Assembly (NCBI RefSeq): GCF_001854245.1
Contig: NZ_CP015381.1
Location: forward strand, 3,073,001-3,137,000
From: Desulfococcus multivorans
GTDB lineage: Bacteria; Desulfobacterota; Desulfobacteria; Desulfobacterales; Desulfococcaceae
DNA length: 64,000 nucleotides
Direction: 5' to 3'
Both the position numbers and the translations under genes were made by a program. Shown piece by piece: positions 62,874 through 64,000 of this stretch. Position 1 is the first letter of the stretch; every line of letters begins with the position of its first letter. Below the pieces are notes generated by a model. It was not told where the DNA came from, did not search any database, and saw nothing but the letters and a program-made list of their open reading frames with translations.

Positions 62874-64000
62874 TCAGGCATCCGCCCAGGTTCTGATGTC
62901 GTTTAAAATCGTTTCCATGGCCATTCCCCTGGACCCCTTGACGAGAACCCAGTCGCCCGGACCGACAGACCGCTTCAAATCCTCAACCACTTGAGATTTG
63001 GATCCCGAAAAGGTATCCTTAGCCGTCATGCCTTTTTTCAGCGCCCCGTCCAGATATGCCGAGGCGAAATTACCAATCGCATAAAATCGCGTAACGCCGG
63101 ATTCGGCGACCCATTCACCGACAGACCGGTGGAGAGCTTCCGCCGCCGCCCCCAGTTCGAACATATCCCCCAAAACAACGATCGCACGCCGTCCGCTCCG
63201 AAGGATTGCGAGGGCGTCGACGGCAGCCCGCATGGAATGCGGGTTGGCGTTGTAGGTGTCATCGATGAGGAAAACGCCTTTGCGGGTTTGTATCACTCCC
63301 AATCGACCGGCGACAGGCTGAAACCTCTCGAGACCGCGGACAATCTCTTCAGGCGATACCCCGGCGACCCACCCGGCAGCCGCGGCGGCCAGCGCGTTCA
63401 TGACCATGAATCGGCCTGGAATCCCAAGGTGAACCGGCACCTCGCGTTCGGGAAATCTGAGGGTGAAGGTGACGCCTTTCGGTGAGATTTTCATGCCGCT
63501 TGCGGTGATATCGGCGCCGTGGGTCAATCCGAAATGCACCACCGGAAAAGATCGGTTTTTCCCCAGACGCCGACAGAAAGGATCGTCGGCATTCAGTATG
63601 GCCGTAGCGCCGGCCTTCATTTCATCCAAAAGCTCTCCCTTGGCCGCCGCAACCCCGTCCACGGAACCGAGATCTTTCAGGTGAGCAGGTCCGATATTGG
63701 TGATAATCCCTATATCCGGACGACAAATCCCGGCCAGCCGCCGAATTTCTCCGACATGATTCATCCCCAGTTCCAATACCGCCCACTCATGGGTGGCTTC
63801 TATGTTGAAAAGCGTCAACGGCAGCCCGATTTCATTGTTGAAGTTCCCTGCCGTCGCCAGCGTCCGATATCGTCTGCCGATGACGGCGGCTGTCATGCTG
63901 CGGGTTGTGGTCTTCCCGTTTGAACCGGTGACGGCGACGACCTTGATGCCGGCCCGGATACGATTGAAAGCCGCCAGGGCGCCCAAAGCCGTCGTGGTGT
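62874..64000 (-). CDS. murF: UDP-N-acetylmuramoyl-tripeptide--D-Ala-D-Ala ligase, cut by window edge
   Basis: The frame is open to the right edge, so the N-terminal substrate domain lies outside. Visible parts are the ATP loop VAVTGSNGKTTTRSMTA, NNEIGLPLTLFN, ELGMNHVGEIRRLA, NIGPAHLKDLGS, DDTYNANPHSM and VLVKGSRGMAMETIL. The residues before GALAAFNR read TTTAL, typical for the segment before the ATP domain, so the TTG/ATG-like start at 63986 is not real. It adds D-Ala-D-Ala to the muropeptide. Confidence 0.95.
   Translation of the reverse strand, partial: TTTALGALAAFNRIRAGIKVVAVTGSNGKTTTRSMTAAVIGRRYRTLATAGNFNNEIGLPLTLFNIEATHEWAVLELGMNHVGEIRRLAGICRPDIGIITNIGPAHLKDLGSVDGVAAAKGELLDEMKAGATAILNADDPFCRRLGKNRSFPVVHFGLTHGADITASGMKISPKGVTFTLRFPEREVPVHLGIPGRFMVMNALAAAAAGWVAGVSPEEIVRGLERFQPVAGRLGVIQTRKGVFLIDDTYNANPHSMRAAVDALAILRSGRRAIVVLGDMFELGAAAEALHRSVGEWVAESGVTRFYAIGNFASAYLDGALKKGMTAKDTFSGSKSQVVEDLKRSVGPGDWVLVKGSRGMAMETILNDIRTWADA

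Overview
This 64-kb window looks like chromosomal DNA of an anaerobic member of the Desulfobacterota (the former Deltaproteobacteria). That is inferred from gene content and order: two complete Rnf gene clusters, multihaem c-type cytochromes, an ion-pumping pyrophosphatase, an ADP-forming acyl-CoA synthetase, a CarD-type regulator, and the order ispE / tRNA-Gln / prs / rplY / pth. No sulfate-reduction or hydrogenase gene is present, so the lifestyle is not proven. I see no prophage, transposase or CRISPR array.

Layout. 1-6.5 kb: a large repeat protein cut by the left edge, sfsA, a two-component system, a DUF554 membrane protein and a Tat-exported M48 protease with repeats. 6.7-10.2 kb: an M20 hydrolase gene broken by an internal deletion, and a CydA-like membrane protein fused to eight haem c sites. 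10.3-15.7 kb: a minus-strand run rsmI / acyl-CoA synthetase / phosphopantetheinyl transferase / lipoprotein / ferritin-like / Nudix, bracketed by two copies of a palindromic repeat. 16-22.5 kb: a nitrogen-assimilation operon (glnB remnant / amt / glxB-like amidotransferase / glutamate-synthase-like fusion / glutamine synthetase remnant) in which the PII and glutamine synthetase genes have lost most of their coding sequence. 23-28.5 kb: a conventional rnfCDGEAB cluster (Rnf1). 28.8-40.7 kb: a plus-strand housekeeping stretch with the redox pair glutaredoxin/FTR-like protein, serA, ispE, tRNA-Gln, prs, rplY, pth, hppA, carD and rluD. 40.8-47.6 kb: a second, divergent Rnf cluster (Rnf2). 47.8-51.2 kb: three unrecognised coiled-coil genes. 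51.3-64 kb: a radical SAM gene and the division and cell-wall cluster from murF to ftsZ.

The most interesting system is Rnf2. A five-haem cytochrome gene leads the operon. RnfC2 lacks the glycine-rich flavin/NADH motifs that RnfC1 keeps. RnfD2 seems to lack the flavin-attachment threonine. RnfB2 is fused to a complete GltD/NfnB-like FAD and NAD(P)H module. I infer that the pyridine-nucleotide site has moved from RnfC to RnfB and that RnfC2 may exchange electrons with the cytochrome. Together with Rnf1, the proton-pumping pyrophosphatase and the octahaem CydA-like protein, this points to an energy metabolism built on ferredoxin, quinone and cytochrome pools coupled to ion gradients.

A second theme is gene damage by internal deletion. 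glnB, the glutamine synthetase gene and the M20 gene each keep both ends but lack the middle, and murB is missing from its usual place between murC and ftsQ. This may be real gene loss or an assembly artefact, and read mapping would decide.
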